Shown here piece after piece: positions 1 through 5,924 of a stretch of 14,505 bases of DNA. Position numbers and translations under genes: made by a program. The notes under the pieces are model-generated. The model saw nothing but the letters and a program-made list of their open reading frames with translations, made no database searches and was not told the origin of the DNA. Position 1 is the stretch's first letter, and each line of letters opens with the position of its first letter. The stretch is from DASZMJ01 sp035551935 (GTDB lineage: Bacteria > Planctomycetota > Planctomycetia > Isosphaerales > Isosphaeraceae). The stretch lies in assembly GCA_035551935.1 (NCBI GenBank), contig DASZMJ010000069.1:1-14505 (forward strand). Reading direction: 5' to 3'.

Positions 1-1
1 G

Positions 2-544
2 GACGGGGGGGGGAGGCTGGCGGTGGCCGAGGCGCCGCCCAAGGTCCAGATCACAATAAAAGATGAAGATATTCACTATATTTCAAAACAAAAGACGCTG
101 ATCGTACGCCACGCCAGCGACGACCGCATCGTGGCGCTCGTCGAGGTGGTCTCGCCGGGGAACAAGGCGAGCCGGAATGCGCTCCGGAAGTTCGTGGAGA
201 AGGCGGCGGAGGCGATCTCGAGGGGGTATCACCTGCTGGTCCTGGACCTTTTTCCGCCCACCCCGCGCGACCCGCGAGGCATCCACGGCGCGATCTGGTC
301 GGAGCTCACCGGCGGCGGCTTCGAGCCGCCGGCCGACGCGCGGTTGACGCTCGTGGCATACGACGCGGGGGTGCCGACGACGGCCTACGTCGAGCCGGTC
401 GCCGTCGGCGACGCGATGCCCGACATGCCGCTGTTCCTCGAGCCGGGCGAGTACGTCCCCGTCCCCCTCGAGGCGACCTACCAGGCCGCCTGGCGCGGCG
501 TCCCCCGGCGCTGGCGCGACGTGCTCGAGCCGCCGTTGCTCTGA
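2..544 (+). CDS. DUF4058 family protein, 5'-truncated by window edge
   Basis: Function is unknown; DUF4058 proteins are common in planctomycetes and cyanobacteria. The frame is open to the left edge. The first in-window start is a GTG at 23, but family members normally begin with a stretch containing an SPFPGMDPYLE-like motif, which is missing, so the real start lies upstream. The visible part carries the family core: a basic strand followed by IVALVEVVSPGNKAS, then a helix and a HLLVLDLFPP strand. The core resembles nuclease-like alpha/beta folds, but I see no complete catalytic set and claim no activity. Codons from about 50 to 103 are unusually A/T-ending compared with the rest of the gene, although the encoded residues still fit the family. 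It stops 53 bases before the VWA gene on the same strand; there is no sign of functional linkage. Confidence 0.8.
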   Translation, partial: DGGGRLAVAEAPPKVQITIKDEDIHYISKQKTLIVRHASDDRIVALVEVVSPGNKASRNALRKFVEKAAEAISRGYHLLVLDLFPPTPRDPRGIHGAIWSELTGGGFEPPADARLTLVAYDAGVPTTAYVEPVAVGDAMPDMPLFLEPGEYVPVPLEATYQAAWRGVPRRWRDVLEPPLL

Positions 545-597
545 GTAGGTCCGGCTCGCCGCTTGAATGGATTCGACGATCCTATGAACGAGATCCG

Positions 598-1611
598 ATG
601 ATGCGATTGGCCGAGCCGGGTTGGCTCGCGGTGCTGGCGCTGACGCCGTTGCCGTGGTGGGCGGCGCGGTCGCGGCCGAGGCTGCTCTGGCCGACGCTGG
701 CGGGGTTCGCGAAGGGGCCGAGGGGGGCGTCGCGGTGGCGGTTCGTGGGCCCTCTGTCCCGGTGCGCGGCGATCGCGTGCCTGGCGGTGGCCCTGGCGCG
801 GCCGCAGTCGGTCGGCGACACGGTCCGGGTGGCGGGCAAGGGGGTGGCCATCGTCGTGGCGCTGGACCGGAGCTCGAGCATGACGGCGGAGGACTTCGCC
901 GCGGGGCCGGGGGGCGAGCCGGGGTCGGCGACGACCTCGCGGCTCGCGGCGGCGAAGGCGACCTTCGGCCGGTTCGTCGCGGGCCGGGGGGACGACCTGA
1001 TCGGCCTGGTCGCGTTCGCGAACTTCCCCGACGTCATCTGCCCCCCCACGCTCGACCACCGCCGATTGCTCGAGGCCGTCCGCACCGTCCGGCCGGCGAA
1101 GGCCGACGACGACGGGACGAACATCGGCCACGCGATCGTCAAGGGGATCGAGGCGCTGAGGGCGGTCTCGCCGCGGAAAAAGGTGCTGATCCTCTTGACC
1201 GACGGCGTGGACAGCCCGGCCGTCGCGAAGCCGACGCCGCCGGAGGTCGCGGCGGCCCTGGCCCGCGAGCTGGGCGTGACGTTGCACACCATCGCCGTCG
1301 GCCGGCCGGGGGGTGTGGTCCACCGCGTCGAGCCGAGGAGCAAGCTGCCGATCGCTTCCGAGGTCGGCGGGCCGGACCTCGCCCTCCTGCGACGCCTGGC
1401 CGACATCGGCGGCGGCCGCGCGTTCGTCGCCGACGACTCCCATGCCCTCGACGACGTCTTCGGGGCCATCGACGCCCTCGAGACCAGCCCCGTCCAGGGC
1501 ACCGTCCGCATCCGCTATCGCGAGGAATACGCCCCCTGGGCCGCCGCCGCGATGGCGTTGCTCGTCCTCGACCGTCTCGCCACGGCGGGCCGGCTGAGGA
1601 GGATGCCGTAG
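598..1611 (+). CDS. batA: BatA-like VWA-domain membrane protein
   Basis: A membrane-anchored von Willebrand factor A protein of the Bat (Bacteroides aerotolerance) type, expected to bind a partner through a metal-dependent adhesion site facing the periplasm. Residues 9-23 and 55-68 are hydrophobic segments of the N-terminal anchor, and a third lies near residues 313-325 at the C terminus. The MIDAS is complete: D90-R-S92-S-S94, T174 in DDGTN, and D202 in LLTDG. The ATG at 598 is used; a second ATG follows at 601, and no strong Shine-Dalgarno is visible. An out-of-frame ATG at 577 opens a five-codon ORF whose TGA overlaps the gene's ATG. It is followed after 50 bases by the BatB-BatC fusion, a normal Bat order. 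The usual MoxR ATPase and DUF58 genes are not next to it. The role in aerotolerance is by family only. Confidence 0.82.
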   Translation: MMRLAEPGWLAVLALTPLPWWAARSRPRLLWPTLAGFAKGPRGASRWRFVGPLSRCAAIACLAVALARPQSVGDTVRVAGKGVAIVVALDRSSSMTAEDFAAGPGGEPGSATTSRLAAAKATFGRFVAGRGDDLIGLVAFANFPDVICPPTLDHRRLLEAVRTVRPAKADDDGTNIGHAIVKGIEALRAVSPRKKVLILLTDGVDSPAVAKPTPPEVAAALARELGVTLHTIAVGRPGGVVHRVEPRSKLPIASEVGGPDLALLRRLADIGGGRAFVADDSHALDDVFGAIDALETSPVQGTVRIRYREEYAPWAAAAMALLVLDRLATAGRLRRMP

Positions 1612-1616
1612 GAGAA

Positions 1617-1647
1617 GATTGCCACAGAGGACACAGAGGAGAAAGAT
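1617..1647. repeat. Dispersed-type intergenic repeat with tandem 9-mers (CACAGAGGA x2)
   Basis: The short gap between batA and the next gene contains two exact back-to-back copies of CACAGAGGA (1623-1631 and 1632-1640), flanked by GATTGC and GAAAGAT. From general knowledge, a very similar sequence occurs many times between genes in planctomycete and related genomes. That is recollection and was not checked here. It sits between two genes that should be co-transcribed. Confidence 0.55.
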
Positions 1648-1661
1648 CATCGAGTTATCTT

Positions 1662-3371
1662 ATGGATTTCGCCCATCGTGAATGGCTCTGGGCCCTGCTG
1701 GCGTGGCCGGCGCTGCGGGGGGTGGTGGCGTGGGGGGGGAGGAGGTGCGCGCGCGAGTGGAAGGGGCTCGGCAGGACGGGCCGGCCGCCGGGGGACGGGT
1801 CGTGGGCGTGGGCGGGGGCGATCGGGGTGGTCTTGCTGGCATTGGCGGGGCCGAGGTGGGGGAGGGTGCCGGGCTCGGAGCCGCCGGCGGGGCAGGACGT
1901 GGTGCTCGTCGTCGACACGAGCCGGAGCATGGCCGCCGAGGACGCCGTGCCCAACCGCCTCGGCGCCGCGGTCGAGACGGCGGAGGGGTTGGTGAAGGCC
2001 CTCGGTCGCGTCGCCGGCCACCGCGCGGGGGTGGTCGCCTTCGAGGGGCGCGGGGCGGTGCGCTGCCCGTTGACCGAGGATCTCGGCGCCGTCGCCGACG
2101 CCCTCCGCGCCCTGCGGCCCGGCGACGTGCGGCCGGGCGGCACCGACCTCGGCACCGCGTTGGAGACGGCGCTCGACCTCTTCGACGACCAGGAGCCGCA
2201 GGGCGGCCGGACGATCGTCCTCTTCTCCGACGGCGAGGACCTCGCCGGCCGCTGGGAGCGCCCGTTGGCACGGCTCGAGGCCGCGGGGGCCGTCGTCCAT
2301 GCCGTGGCCGTCGGCGACGCCGAGCGGGGGCAGCCGATCCCCGTGCCGGACGGGGTCGCATTGAAATATCAAGGTAAAATTGTCCTCTCGAGGCGTGGCG
2401 ACGCCACCCTCCGCGCGCTGGCCGAGGCGACGGGGGGCGTCTTCCTCCCCCTCGGCCTGAAGACGGCGGACCTGGGGCCGTTGTACGAGGCCCGGATCGC
2501 CCCGAGGGCGCGGCGACGTCGCGAGGAGGTCCGGCCGCCGGAGCGGGTCGAGCGGTTCGGCGCCTTCCTCGCCGCGAGCCTCACGCTCGCCGTCGTCGCG
2601 AGCTGGCCGCGCCGGCGCCGATCGACCCTGGCCTGGGGCTGGCTGGCGCTCGGCCTCGTCGCGATCGGTGCCGACGGGCCGGCGAAGTCGCCCGCGGCGG
2701 CGGTCGCGGCCGGCGAGCGGGCCTATCGCGCGGCCGACTTCAGGGCGGCGCTCGAGTCGTTTGAAGTTGCCATCCGATCGTCTCCCGAGAATCCGATCCC
2801 GCGCTACGACGCGGCGGCGACCCTGTACCGGCTGGGGCGCCCGGCCGAGGCGCTGGCGCGGTACCAGGAGGCCCGCGACCGCGCCGGGCCGGCGTTGCGG
2901 ACGAAGATCGACTACGCGCTCGGCAACACCGCGCTGGCCCTCGGCGACGTCCGCGGCGCCCTGCGACACTACGACGACTGCCTCGCCTCGACCGTCCACG
3001 GCGCCGCGTACGACCGGGTCCGCTCCTTCGCGCGCGAGAACCGCCTCTTCGCCGAGCAGCAGGCCGACCGCCTCCCCGAGGAGCCCGACGAGGGCGACAA
3101 GGGCGGCCCCGGCCCGACCGGCTCCGGGACCGACCCGACCCGCAACGCCCCCGCCGGGTCCGCGGCCGATCGCGACGACGGCAACGGCCCCGGCGGCCCC
3201 TCCTCGCCGACCGGCCCCGGCGGCGCCGGCGGCCCGCAGGCCGCCCCTCCCCACGAGGGTACCCCCGAGGACCGCCTCGCCGCCGCCCTCGACGACCTGA
3301 AATCCTCCCTCCGCCGCCGCCTCCCCGACGAGCCCGCCACCGCCCCCGAACGCGACCGCAGGGACTGGTAG
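1662..3371 (+). CDS. batB: BatB-BatC fusion: VWA domain plus TPR membrane protein
   Basis: A 569-residue protein combining two Bat functions. Residues 8-24 and 48-66 are membrane segments. Residues 80-280 form a VWA domain with a complete MIDAS: D85-T-S87-R-S89, T161 in GGTDLG, and D190 in FSDGED. Two further membrane segments lie near 299-315 and 322-338. Residues 345-465 hold about three TPR-like helical pairs (for example AYRAADFRAALESFEVAI and GALRHYDDCL). The tail, about 470-569, is a low-complexity Gly/Pro/Asp linker ending in a charged helix, typical of BatC. The frame is open far upstream, but that part is out-of-frame reading of batA; the ATG at 1662 begins the normal BatB start (membrane helix with W-rich segment). 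No good ribosome site is close to this ATG. The gene is convergent with the next gene; no BatD follows. Confidence 0.82.
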   Translation: MDFAHREWLWALLAWPALRGVVAWGGRRCAREWKGLGRTGRPPGDGSWAWAGAIGVVLLALAGPRWGRVPGSEPPAGQDVVLVVDTSRSMAAEDAVPNRLGAAVETAEGLVKALGRVAGHRAGVVAFEGRGAVRCPLTEDLGAVADALRALRPGDVRPGGTDLGTALETALDLFDDQEPQGGRTIVLFSDGEDLAGRWERPLARLEAAGAVVHAVAVGDAERGQPIPVPDGVALKYQGKIVLSRRGDATLRALAEATGGVFLPLGLKTADLGPLYEARIAPRARRRREEVRPPERVERFGAFLAASLTLAVVASWPRRRRSTLAWGWLALGLVAIGADGPAKSPAAAVAAGERAYRAADFRAALESFEVAIRSSPENPIPRYDAAATLYRLGRPAEALARYQEARDRAGPALRTKIDYALGNTALALGDVRGALRHYDDCLASTVHGAAYDRVRSFARENRLFAEQQADRLPEEPDEGDKGGPGPTGSGTDPTRNAPAGSAADRDDGNGPGGPSSPTGPGGAGGPQAAPPHEGTPEDRLAAALDDLKSSLRRRLPDEPATAPERDRRDW

Positions 3372-3439
3372 GCCCCCCCACGCGCGCCGCCCGGCCGACG
3401 CTCATGGCGATTTGAGCAGGATATTCTGGCATCAGGAAC

Positions 3440-4120
3440 TCAGTCTTCTTCGTTGTAACACCAGCCGTCCGCGAGTCCGATATGCAGGTCATCTCCCCCG
3501 ATGGGGCGAGAGCCGACGGTCGGGGTGCCGGGACGGCCCTTCACCCTGACGAAACCAACGGGCCCACCCGGGTTCGTGTCAGTCATCAATCCGATGTTCC
3601 CGGTCGCAGGGTCGGCGGCCGCGCCGGCGACCCGGATCGGGAACACCCATCGCGGGTAATCGATCTCCTCTCCCGCGGCGACCCGATCCGCGAGTCGCTC
3701 CAGGCCCGGCCTCGCGATCCGGAACGCGAGCCGCAAGGGCCAGAGCGTCCGGATGGTCGCAATCGGCAGCACCGCGAGGACGACCACCGAGAGCCATGCG
3801 GCCGTCGGCGTGCCCGGTCGTCGCGCCCCGCTGGCCCAGGACGCGCCGCAGCAGGCGATCATCGGCAATAAGAGGACCAACCACTCGAGGCTGGCGAGGC
3901 CGAGGAAGTAGACCTCCGGGGCGACACAGAAGCCCGCGTACGCGACATTCGTCGCGATCGCCAGGCACCAGAAGTCGAGCCCCGCTCGGCGATCTTTGTC
4001 CCTCGGCCGAGGTTGCATGGCCAGTACGAGTCCGAGACATGGCAAGGCCAACGCGATCGTCGCTTCTCGCCACCCGACCGGGAGCGCGAGCAGGCCCGCG
4101 ACGACCGCGATCGCGGCCAC
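3440..4120 (-). CDS. Hypothetical five-TM membrane protein with soluble C-terminal tail
   Basis: Function unknown. About five hydrophobic helices are visible: the N-terminal AVVAGLLALPV segment, IALALPCLGLVLAM, CLAIATNVAYAGFCV, LEWLVLLLPMIACC and LSVVVLAVLPIATI. A soluble tail of about 90 residues follows, containing NIGLMTDTNPGGPVGFVRV and ending in an acidic NEED. Similar small membrane proteins with this tail style are frequent in Isosphaeraceae (recollection). The GTG start at 4120 is chosen because a GAGG lies four bases upstream and a TGA blocks the frame at 4154-4156. However, the codons before the GTG read SSRFRITIRGL, which looks like the usual start of such proteins, so the original N terminus may have been disrupted. 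It is convergent with the Bat fusion, 68 bases apart. Confidence 0.6.
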   Translation of the reverse strand: MAAIAVVAGLLALPVGWREATIALALPCLGLVLAMQPRPRDKDRRAGLDFWCLAIATNVAYAGFCVAPEVYFLGLASLEWLVLLLPMIACCGASWASGARRPGTPTAAWLSVVVLAVLPIATIRTLWPLRLAFRIARPGLERLADRVAAGEEIDYPRWVFPIRVAGAAADPATGNIGLMTDTNPGGPVGFVRVKGRPGTPTVGSRPIGGDDLHIGLADGWCYNEED

Positions 4121-4205
4121 GAGACCTCGAATCGTGATCCGGAACCGAGACGATCATATCCAAAGTGTATTATTCAAAAGATTCTAGTCGCTTCCTATCA
4201 TGGAA

Positions 4206-4229
4206 GAGGTCCGCAAGAGCGGACCCTAC
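4206..4229. repeat. Short palindrome (GGTCCGC/GCGGACC), possible dispersed element
   Basis: A perfect 7-bp inverted repeat, GGTCCGC at 4208-4214 and GCGGACC at 4219-4225, with an AAGA loop, followed by CTACC. It lies in the 198-base gap between two minus-strand genes. This style of GGTCCGC/GCGGACC hairpin next to a CTA is one I associate with repeated intergenic elements in planctomycetes; copy number could not be tested. The rest of the 4121-4318 gap is relatively AT-rich near 4160-4200 and holds nothing else I can name. Confidence 0.4.
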
Positions 4230-4273
4230 CAGGAGTGATCCATTCACGCGAGTCGGTATCGGGCCGGCCCATC

Positions 4274-4298
4274 AGGGCGGGGGACGATCCCCCGCCCT
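4274..4298 (-). terminator. Strong hairpin after the secreted repeat-protein gene
   Basis: A perfect 10-bp stem, AGGGCGGGGG at 4274-4283 pairing with CCCCCGCCCT at 4289-4298, with a five-base ACGAT loop. It starts 20 bases past the stop codon of the minus-strand gene ending at 4319. No T tract follows on either strand, so it is a hairpin-type terminator or transcript-end stabiliser rather than a classical intrinsic terminator. Confidence 0.55.
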
Positions 4299-4318
4299 CG
4301 CCCCCGGCCGGGCCGCAA

Positions 4319-5062
4319 TCAGCCCTTGGGCTTGGCGACCTCACGCTTCCCGTCGAAGAAGAAGGAGCCGCTCCCCCCCTTGTACTCCCAGCGGGCCTCG
4401 CCCTCGATGGCGTCGCCCTTGACCTTGCCCTCGAAGAGGGCGGTGGCCGGCTCGCCGTCATTCTCGGTCCGGGTCGAGACGGTGAGCTTCCCGTCCTTGA
4501 ACTTGACCTCCTCGACCTCCAGCTCCTTGTCGCCGTCGACGAACTTCCCCTTGAGGCCCGACTTCTCCTCCGTGACGGTCAGCTTGGCCTCGTGCGGGCC
4601 GTTCCCGGGGTTGAACGACAGCTTCCAGGTCCCGATGGCCGCCTTCTCGTCCTTGGGCTTGGCGACCTGGCGCTTCGCCTCGAAGGGGAAGGTGCCGCTC
4701 ATCCCCTGATACTCCCACGCCGCGTCGCCCTTCCAGGCGTCGCCGTCGGTCTTGCCCGTGTAGGTGACGGAGGTCGGCTCGCCGTCGTACTTGCTCTCGA
4801 CCTTGACGCGCAGCTCGCCGTCCTTGAAACGGACCTCCTTGACGGTCCCCTTCTGGTCGCCCTCGGCGAACTCGCCCTTGAGGTCGGCCCCGTCCTTCGT
4901 GATCGTCAGGACGGGCTCGTGGGTCTGGCCGTCCCCCGGCTCGTACTTCAGCTTCCAGGTCCCGACGACGTCCTTCTCGTCCGCGGCCCTCGCCGTCGCG
5001 GCGAGCACGCCCGAGGCGGCGACCAGGACGAGCACCCCCCTCACGAGACCGTTGCCAGTCAT
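4319..5062 (-). CDS. Secreted protein with two tandem copies of a ~105-residue beta-rich domain
   Basis: A 247-residue exported protein of unknown function. Residues 1-26 form a signal peptide (hydrophobic core VLVLVAASGVLAA, cleavage after ATARA). The mature part is two copies of one domain, residues 33-137 and 143-246. They align through VGTWKL/IGTWKL, LKGEF/LKGKF, EVRFKDGELRV/EVKFKDGKLTV, DGEP, AAWEYQG/ARWEYKG and finally R(Q/E)VAKPK. The alternating charged and hydrophobic pattern suggests beta-barrel or lipocalin-like strands. It is rich in Lys, Glu and Asp. The ATG at 5062 is chosen over the longer frame reaching 5305 because it begins the signal peptide and has AGGAG eight bases upstream. 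Three phased GTTCTCGG octamers lie directly upstream. A MarR gene lies 154 bases upstream on the same strand and may control it (inference). Confidence 0.72.
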   Translation of the reverse strand: MTGNGLVRGVLVLVAASGVLAATARAADEKDVVGTWKLKYEPGDGQTHEPVLTITKDGADLKGEFAEGDQKGTVKEVRFKDGELRVKVESKYDGEPTSVTYTGKTDGDAWKGDAAWEYQGMSGTFPFEAKRQVAKPKDEKAAIGTWKLSFNPGNGPHEAKLTVTEEKSGLKGKFVDGDKELEVEEVKFKDGKLTVSTRTENDGEPATALFEGKVKGDAIEGEARWEYKGGSGSFFFDGKREVAKPKG

Positions 5063-5098
5063 CCGAGAACTCCTCTCCGAGAACGAGACCCCGAGAAC
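5063..5098 (-). promoter_or_regulatory. Three GTTCTCGG direct repeats in 14-nt register upstream of the start codon
   Basis: On the minus strand the octamer GTTCTCGG occurs three times, at 5091-5098, 5077-5084 and 5063-5070, each exactly 14 bases apart; the last copy abuts the ATG at 5062. The spacer between the last two copies carries the AGGA part of the ribosome site. Such phased repeats could be a direct-repeat operator or an RNA-level control element. This is an inference from pattern only. Confidence 0.4.
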
Positions 5099-5105
5099 CC
5101 CGGGA

Positions 5106-5119
5106 CGGTCGCGCGACCG
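5106..5119. repeat. 14-bp perfect palindrome CGGTCGCGCGACCG
   Basis: A perfect 14-bp dyad with no spacer in the leader between the MarR gene and the secreted repeat-protein gene, eight bases beyond the phased octamers. It could be an operator half or a small RNA hairpin, but GC-rich palindromes of this length also arise by chance in this composition. Confidence 0.3.
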
Positions 5120-5216
5120 CCCCCATGCGCGGGACACCCCCGCGGCCTGCTCGATGCGGCTGTCGACTTGATCCCGAAGGGAATGAATCGGTGGCCGAAA
5201 TAATGTTTCAAAGGAA

Positions 5217-5672
5217 TCACCGGCGTACCCCCTCCGGCCGCCCGACCCGGGCGATCTTGCGGTAGAGGGCCAGGAGGGTCTCCTGTTCCTCGGCCGTGAG
5301 CGCACCGAGGTAGGCGCGGTAGATGTCCAGCACGCCGGCGATGATCGCCCCGGCGGCGTCCCGGCCCGCCGCCGTGAGCTCGACGCGGACGATCCGCCGG
5401 TCGGCGTCGTCCCGCCGCCGCCGCGCGAGGCCCTTCTCCTCGAGGGAGTCGACGATGTCCGTGACCGAGTTGACGGCCAGGCGAAGGTGCTCGGCCAGCT
5501 CCTTGGTCTTGCGCGGCGTGGCCGAGGCGAGGAACTCGAGGGCGCGGAACTCCTGGATGGTCAGGGCGATCGAGAGCTCGCCCAGGGCCGTCAGGTCGAG
5601 GCCGTTCAGGCGGTCGTGCACGGCTTCCTGGAGCGCCCGGAACTCGGCGGCCCTGCGGTCGATGGCCTTCAG
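5217..5672 (-). CDS. MarR-family transcriptional regulator
   Basis: A winged-helix DNA-binding regulator that would act as a dimer on palindromic operators. Visible features are the dimerisation helix (AEFRALQEAVHDRL), the LTIQEFRALEFLA helix, the HTH (TKELAEHLRLAVNSVTDIVDSLEEKGL), and the wing RRRRDDADRRIVRVELTAAGR, all in MarR order. A C-terminal dimer helix ends in YRKIARVGRPEGVRR. The start is uncertain. The open frame reaches a TTG at 5732, but that TTG is itself part of a TTGACA -35 box whose transcript would begin near 5697. A CTG at 5672 has GGAGG five bases upstream and keeps the first helix; a GTG at 5621 would lose most of it. It is probably autoregulated through the adjacent dyad and may control the downstream secreted protein. 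No ligand can be inferred. Confidence 0.8.
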   Translation of the reverse strand: MKAIDRRAAEFRALQEAVHDRLNGLDLTALGELSIALTIQEFRALEFLASATPRKTKELAEHLRLAVNSVTDIVDSLEEKGLARRRRDDADRRIVRVELTAAGRDAAGAIIAGVLDIYRAYLGALTAEEQETLLALYRKIARVGRPEGVRR

Positions 5673-5684
5673 GTCGGCCTCCGA

Positions 5685-5705
5685 TTGATTCGGTTGTCGA
5701 ACCAA
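5685..5705 (-). promoter_or_regulatory. Candidate MarR operator (TTGATTCG-N5-CGAACCAA)
   Basis: A 21-base imperfect dyad: TTGATTCG at 5685-5692 and CGAACCAA at 5698-5705 match as inverted repeats in seven of eight positions, with a five-base centre. It overlaps two bases of the -10 box and the expected transcription start of the MarR promoter. TTG...CAA ends and about 20-bp length are typical of MarR-family sites. Autorepression is inferred from position. Confidence 0.5.
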
Positions 5706-5732
5706 TCTAGGGGCGAACCGTCGAGGTGTCAA
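5704..5732 (-). promoter_or_regulatory. Sigma70-type promoter for the MarR gene
   Basis: Read on the minus strand: a consensus TTGACA -35 box at 5732-5727, a 17-base spacer, and TAGATT as -10 box at 5709-5704 (four of six matches to TATAAT). The -35 box also contains the TGA that ends the LysR remnant. The predicted start of transcription, near 5697, lies inside the dyad. Confidence 0.55.
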
Positions 5733-5884
5733 GGGGGATTGTTCGCCGATCGCCGGCTCAAGGCCGCCCGGCTGATGCCCAGGGTGGACGCGGCGGCCGT
5801 GAAGCTCCCCAGCTCCGCGGCCCTCGCGAACGCCGCGAGGTGCGGGAGTTCGGGAGGGCCGGGCGTGGGCGAAGGGGCGGCCAT
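5729..5884 (-). pseudogene. LysR-family HTH remnant (N-terminal 51 codons only)
   Basis: A short minus-strand frame, ATG at 5884 to TGA at 5729-5731, encodes a clear LysR-type N terminus: LPHLAAFARAAELGSFTAAA, then STLGISRAALSRR, the usual first helices and recognition helix. After SRR the frame reads SANNPP and stops. A one-base shift after ALSR continues the family pattern for a few residues (IGEQ). It then runs into the MarR region with no further LysR similarity; a full LysR protein has about 300 residues. This is therefore a broken gene, decayed or cut off where the MarR promoter begins. It lies 40 bases after the DUF3179 gene on the same strand. A functional stand-alone HTH peptide is possible but less likely. 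Confidence 0.6.
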
Positions 5885-5924
5885 GTGGGCCTGGCGACGA
5901 GTCGAGAGACGGCGACCCCGCCGG

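Noticed and set aside
478..1650. Long minus-strand open frame opposite the BatA gene
   Set aside because: It is the antisense shadow of a GC-rich gene: Arg/Pro/Gly-rich with no domain, and it reads through the dispersed repeat at its start.
1647..3254. 535-codon minus-strand open frame opposite the BatB-BatC fusion
   Set aside because: The plus strand carries two complete MIDAS-type domains and TPRs; the antisense translation is low-complexity Arg/Gly/Ala with no family signal.
5167..5185. Small TCCC-TTC-GGGA hairpin as a terminator after the MarR gene
   Set aside because: The stem is only four base pairs with no T tract, well within chance expectation.
5183..5211. Possible TTGAAA/ATTCAT promoter for the secreted repeat-protein gene
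   Set aside because: The -10 box matches only three of six positions, too weak to list as a feature.
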